A DNA stretch of 8,661 bases, from positions 1 through 8,661 of the forward strand of contig JACDAP010000071.1 of the NCBI GenBank assembly GCA_013695395.1, written 5' to 3'. Position numbers and translations under genes: made by a program. Shown here one piece after another: positions 5,382 through 8,661 of this stretch. Source of the stretch: Solirubrobacterales bacterium (GTDB taxonomy: Bacteria > Actinomycetota > Thermoleophilia > Solirubrobacterales > Solirubrobacteraceae). The notes under the pieces were generated by a model. It did not search any database. It was not told the DNA's origin and was given only the letters and a program-made list of their open reading frames with translations. Position 1 is the first letter of the stretch. Each line of letters begins with the position of its first letter.

Positions 5382-6809
5382 TCAGGGCTTGCTCTGGTCG
5401 GACTCGACCCGCGGCACGATCCCGGCGGGGCCGCCGGCGAGGGAGTAGGGCTCCTGCTGCAGACACGGCGGCGCGCCCGTGCCGAGCGCCGGAAGCGGAT
5501 CGGCCTTCGAGACGTCCTCGCAGGTGATCGATCGGACCGTCCCCCCGTTGAGCACCGGGGAGAGCCCGAGCGGAGGCAGGTAGGCGTTCTCGCGGTGGGT
5601 GCCGCCCCGGTCGGTCTGCCCGAACAGGATCTCGTTGTTGAGCTGCACGATCGTGCGCAGGTAGTGCTTCGGCTTCCCGTCCGGCCGCGGCGTGGTCGCG
5701 TTCGTCGCTGCCGTGACGTTGCTGACCGAAGAGACGATGTCCCGGCGGTAGGCCTCCAGCGTGCGCAGGACCGGCACCAGCTCGCGCCCGGCCGGGTCGA
5801 TGGCCCGGAAGGCGGGGGCCGCGTCGCGCAGGAGCTGCGTGAGCGCGGGCACGCCTCTCTCCGACGTGTCGATCGTGGTGTCGAGCGAGCGCAGGGTCGC
5901 CGCGAGGTCGGGAGCGAGCAGGCGGCCCGCACGCAGGCCGGGGGCAAGGAGCGGGGCGACGGGCCGCAGGATCTTCGTCGCGGGTCCGGCGGTCCGGGAG
6001 ATCCGCTCGGTGCTGGCCGAGAAGCGACGCAGCCCGGCCATCAGGCCCGGCAGCGCGTTCACCGTCTGGGTCAGCGAGGCCTCGCGCGCGGCCGTCGTGC
6101 GGAAGACGTCGCTGCCGGCGCGCGCGAGCTCCTGCACCGCGTCGCCGCGGTCGGCGATCGTGGTCAGCGTGGTCCCGGCGTCGCGGACGAGGCTCGAGAC
6201 CTGTGGACGCTGGCGGTCGAGGACGTCGACGAGGCGGCGCAGGTCAGCCGTGACCAGCGGCGCGTTGCCGAGCGCCGCGTTCAGGTCGGGGGCGCGCCCG
6301 TCGGTCGCCTTCGCGATCCCCTCCAGGAAGCGGCGCAGGTCCCGCCGCCCGTCCTCGTCGAAGACCGAGAGCGCACCGTCGACGGTCTGCGCCGTCAGCA
6401 CATCGGCGGTCGAGATGCGGCCATCCTCCGGGATCGTCTTCGCTGTCCTCGGCCCCGGGGCGAGCTCGATGAACGCCTCCCCCAGGAGCGTCTTGGAGCG
6501 CAAGACCACCCGCGTCCCCTCCCGCAGCGGCGCGTACTTCGCATCGATCTCGAGCTCGACGTCGACCTGCCCCTCCCGGGAATCGACCGCGTTGACCCGG
6601 CCCACCGGGACGCCCGCGATCCGCGCCTGGGCGTTCGGGAAGACGTTCGTGGCCTCGGGGCCGAGCAGCACCGAGACGCGGTAGCTGCGGGCGCCGAGTG
6701 GCACCGAGCCGCCGAACGACTTCCAGACGAACAGGCCGAGGAGGAAGACCGAGAGCGCGAAGGCGATGGCCACCGCGACCGAGGAGCGGGGTGTTCCCTT
6801 GGTCCCCAT
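5382..6809 (-). CDS. MCE/MlaD family protein (last gene of the MCE cluster)
   Basis: The 475-residue product has the architecture of actinobacterial MCE proteins, the substrate-binding tunnel components of ABC-linked lipid importers. An N-terminal membrane anchor (about residues 11-29, VAVAIAFALSVFLLGLFVW) is followed by the MCE domain (about 42-121: YRVSVLLGPEATNVFPNAQ, AGVPVGRV, LREGTRVVLRSKTLLGEAFIE). A long helical region (about 145-360) comes next, then a Pro/Gly-rich C-terminal tail with the only two cysteines, Cys430 and Cys449. There is no lipobox cysteine near the N-terminus. The protein is expected to be anchored in the cytoplasmic membrane with its bulk outside. The ATG at 6809 is 4 bp after the stop of the preceding MCE gene, so the two are co-transcribed. 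This seems to be the final MCE gene of the cluster, as tetR follows after 96 bp. The transported lipid is not determinable from sequence. Confidence 0.93.
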   Translation of the reverse strand: MGTKGTPRSSVAVAIAFALSVFLLGLFVWKSFGGSVPLGARSYRVSVLLGPEATNVFPNAQARIAGVPVGRVNAVDSREGQVDVELEIDAKYAPLREGTRVVLRSKTLLGEAFIELAPGPRTAKTIPEDGRISTADVLTAQTVDGALSVFDEDGRRDLRRFLEGIAKATDGRAPDLNAALGNAPLVTADLRRLVDVLDRQRPQVSSLVRDAGTTLTTIADRGDAVQELARAGSDVFRTTAAREASLTQTVNALPGLMAGLRRFSASTERISRTAGPATKILRPVAPLLAPGLRAGRLLAPDLAATLRSLDTTIDTSERGVPALTQLLRDAAPAFRAIDPAGRELVPVLRTLEAYRRDIVSSVSNVTAATNATTPRPDGKPKHYLRTIVQLNNEILFGQTDRGGTHRENAYLPPLGLSPVLNGGTVRSITCEDVSKADPLPALGTGAPPCLQQEPYSLAGGPAGIVPRVESDQSKP

Positions 6810-6813
6810 GCGG

Positions 6814-8097
6814 TCAGGTCCCGTCCCCGCAGAGCGGAAGTTGGCCGAGCACGGCGTTGAGCGCCGGACCGATGTCGGGCACTCCTGCCACCGAGCTGCA
6901 GCTGATCAGCCCCAAGCCGCGCCACGCGGGGCCGTTGGCGTCCTGGGTGCTCAGAAACGACGCACCGTTGTGGCCGAACCAGGCCAGCCAGTACAGGTAG
7001 CCCTCGTCGTCGCCCTCGGGGTTGAAGGCGAGCTCGTTGACCACGTAGGTCGCGGTCTTGACGACGGAGACGAGGTCGGGCACGGCAGCGGTCAGCTCGG
7101 TGGCCGCCGGGCGCAGCTCCCGCACGAGCGGGCGCGCCTCTCGCACGAGCGGGCGCAGTTGATTGCGGAGGATGCCCGGGGCCTCTTCGGTCACCGGGTC
7201 GAGCGCTCGGAGCGCGGGGCCGATCCGCTTGGCCGGGACCTGCAGGCGCTGCAGGGCCGGGCTCAGCTCGGCGGTGAACGTCTCGACGTTCTCGAGCGTG
7301 GAGCGGACCTGGCGCAGCGTGCCGGGGAGGTCGCGGACGGAGGTGCGCAGCGCCCGCTGTTCGGCGGCGAGCGCCTGGAGCGTCGCGTTGCCGGTCGTCA
7401 CGAGGCTCGCGAGCTCGGTGTCCTTCTCTCCCGCCGCCTCGGCGATGATCGAGAGCTCATGGACGAGGCCGCGGAGCGCGACCCGGCGGCCCCGCACGGC
7501 CTCGGTGAGCGAGGCGAGCTGCTTCGCGGTCGGCTTCAGCTCGGCGAGCACCCGCCGTAGGTCGGGTCCCCGGTCGCCGATCCCGCGCCCGGTCTCGGCC
7601 AGCAGGATCTCGAAGTACTGTCGCGTGTCCCCGTCGAGGGCCGCGAGCAGCTCGTCCGCGTCGATCGGGATCGTCGTACGGGACACCGGGATGACCGCGC
7701 CCTCGGCGAGCGGCCGGCTTCCGCGGGTCCCGGGGAAGAGCTCGACCTGGAGATCCTTGAGCGGCGTGCGCGGGATCAGGTCGGCCTTGGCGTCCGCGAA
7801 GACCGTCGGGAGCTTTTGCTTCTTCATCGTCAGGCTGACGATCGAGCGCCCGTCGCGGAGCTCGACGGCGCCGACCTGGCCGACCTGGACGCCCGCGACG
7901 TTGACCGGCTGCCCCGCGCCCGGGGTGAGGCCCGCGGTTCCGGCGAAGGCGACCTTCACCGTGTAGCGCTCTTCGAACGGATTCGGGACCCGCTGCTGGA
8001 GCAGGATGTAGCTCGTGATGACGATCGAGACGGCGGCGATGAAGAGGATCGCCGCGATGCCGGAGAGGTTGTCGAGCAGCTGCCGCTTGAGACTCAC
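6814..8097 (-). CDS. MCE/MlaD family protein
   Basis: The 427-residue product has a single N-terminal membrane segment (about 13-33, rich in Ile/Ala/Val) followed by an MCE domain (about 45-121) with YTVKVAFAGTAGLTPGAGQ, VNVAGVQVGQV and IPRTPLKDLQVELFPG. A helical region of leucine-rich repeats (about 150-345) follows. A distinctive tail reads GYLYWLAWFGHNGASF (366-381) then STQDANGP (383-390), with the only cysteines at 400 and 423. The start is the GTG at 8097, because its GTGA overlaps the TGA stop (8096-8094) of the gene before it, a classic coupling arrangement, and because it places the membrane anchor at the right distance. The frame remains open upstream only as a shadow of that gene. 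In mycobacterial clusters the penultimate MCE gene is a lipoprotein; this one has no lipobox. A 21-bp periodic DNA repeat (7121-7156) encodes a heptad-like RPLVRE repeat. Confidence 0.93.
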   Translation of the reverse strand: MSLKRQLLDNLSGIAAILFIAAVSIVITSYILLQQRVPNPFEERYTVKVAFAGTAGLTPGAGQPVNVAGVQVGQVGAVELRDGRSIVSLTMKKQKLPTVFADAKADLIPRTPLKDLQVELFPGTRGSRPLAEGAVIPVSRTTIPIDADELLAALDGDTRQYFEILLAETGRGIGDRGPDLRRVLAELKPTAKQLASLTEAVRGRRVALRGLVHELSIIAEAAGEKDTELASLVTTGNATLQALAAEQRALRTSVRDLPGTLRQVRSTLENVETFTAELSPALQRLQVPAKRIGPALRALDPVTEEAPGILRNQLRPLVREARPLVRELRPAATELTAAVPDLVSVVKTATYVVNELAFNPEGDDEGYLYWLAWFGHNGASFLSTQDANGPAWRGLGLISCSSVAGVPDIGPALNAVLGQLPLCGDGT

Positions 8098-8661
8098 GGT
8101 GCCGCCTGCTTCCCGAGGACCGGCGCGTCGGGCGCCGCGAGCAGCCGCTCGAGCTGGGCGCGCGTGGTCGGCGTCTTGCGGACGCCGGCGCGTGAGCGCA
8201 TCGGGCTGCCGCCGCCGGTGCGGGCCTGAAGGTCCGGCGGCTGGTTGCTCGCGCACGGGACGTCGGGCCGGAACGGCGGCGTGCGCCTGCTGCCGAGCCA
8301 GGTCGGTCGCGAGCCGATCGGCGGCGAGGAACTCGTGCCGCTGAGCGTCCCGACGGCGGTGCTGAGCCCCGGGACAGCGCCCGTGGAGACCGTCGCGTCG
8401 CCGACGCCGCTGTTGTAGCGGACCCAGGCGCCGTTGGCGTCGAAGCTCCCGGAGGCGCCGGCGACCCCGGGGAGCGTGGCGACGGCCTCCTGCCACACGG
8501 GGCGCCCGGTGCTGAGCTTGCCGTCGTCGAGCTTGCTCTCGAGCACGGGGAGCGCCCGGTCGCGGACGCAGTCGGTGACCGGGGTGACGAGCGGAAGCAG
8601 GGTCCGCAGCCGGTCGGTGAGCGGCGGCAGGGTCGCGAGCGTCGGGCGCAGGTCGGCGAGG
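8094..8661 (-). CDS. MCE/MlaD family protein, C-terminal part, runs off right edge
   Basis: The frame is open from the right window edge to the TGA at 8096-8094, giving 188 visible residues. The first part (ADLRPTLATLPPLTDRLRTLL) is a Leu/Pro-spaced helical pattern like that of the neighbouring MCE proteins. Then come TDCVRD, GRPVWQEAVATLPGVAG, SFDANGAWVR and, after a Gly/Ser/Thr-rich linker, PDVPCASNQPPDL. The PDVPC..Q.PPDL block and the DANG element are features I associate with C-termini of actinobacterial MCE proteins. The tail ends in a basic, Ala/Pro-rich stretch. The membrane anchor and MCE domain should lie beyond position 8661, so the family call rests on context plus C-terminal style. 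Only two cysteines are visible, as in the two complete neighbours. Its stop codon overlaps the next gene's start (GTGA). Confidence 0.8.
   Translation of the reverse strand, partial: LADLRPTLATLPPLTDRLRTLLPLVTPVTDCVRDRALPVLESKLDDGKLSTGRPVWQEAVATLPGVAGASGSFDANGAWVRYNSGVGDATVSTGAVPGLSTAVGTLSGTSSSPPIGSRPTWLGSRRTPPFRPDVPCASNQPPDLQARTGGGSPMRSRAGVRKTPTTRAQLERLLAAPDAPVLGKQAAP

Noticed and set aside
5258..5947. Minus-strand open frame of 229 codons overlapping the last MCE gene
   Set aside because: Arg/Ser/Thr-rich out-of-frame shadow of the MCE gene. Only its last 11 codons, at the tetR start, are discussed as a separate observation.
3720..6860. Open plus-strand frame of 1046 codons opposite DUF2236, tetR and an MCE gene
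   Set aside because: It is antisense to three genes with clear family motifs, is extremely rich in Arg/Asp/Glu/Gly/Ala as expected for the mirror of GC-rich codons, and shows no recognisable domain.
8098..8496. Upstream extension of the 427-residue MCE frame
   Set aside because: It overlaps the preceding MCE gene in another frame and would put a non-homologous Arg-rich segment before the membrane anchor. The GTGA overlap at 8094-8097 marks the start.

Overview
The window is a compact, very GC-rich stretch with no rRNA, tRNA, CRISPR array or insertion sequence that I can recognise. High GC, GTG starts, long open antisense frames, an MCE gene cluster, a DUF2236 (MpaB-like) protein and an actinobacterial-looking acyl-CoA carboxylase all point to an actinomycete in the broad sense. 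The style of the MCE C-termini reminds me of Thermoleophilia/Solirubrobacterales, but that placement is inference and could not be tested here.

Layout, left to right. (1) Positions 1-463 (minus) hold the N-terminal third of a biotin carboxylase alpha subunit that runs off the left edge. (2) Positions 468-2066 (minus) hold its partner, a complete carboxyltransferase beta subunit of the methylcrotonyl/geranyl-CoA carboxylase type. The two genes are 4 bp apart and clearly form one transcription unit. (3) An 87-bp divergent intergenic region separates the beta subunit from a type I Baeyer-Villiger monooxygenase (2154-3686, plus), the only plus-strand gene. (4) The monooxygenase converges on and overlaps by 12 bp a DUF2236/MpaB-family gene (3675-4628, minus). 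(5) That gene is preceded by a TetR-family regulator (4653-5285, minus). (6) Positions 5382-8661 hold the last two complete genes and the C-terminal part of a third gene of an MCE (MlaD-like) lipid-transport cluster, all on the minus strand with start/stop overlaps or 4-bp gaps.

A coherent reading is a hydrophobic-substrate module. MCE proteins would carry a lipid or steroid-like compound through the envelope, the Baeyer-Villiger enzyme and the DUF2236 protein would oxidise it, and the carboxylase would process a branched or unsaturated acyl-CoA further down the route. The TetR regulator is the obvious candidate switch. A perfect 8-bp inverted repeat with a 14-bp AT-rich spacer lies exactly across the tetR stop codon and the DUF2236 start codon and is the best operator (or start-codon-masking hairpin) candidate. 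The functional link between the parts is inference from gene order; the individual family assignments are well supported by motifs.
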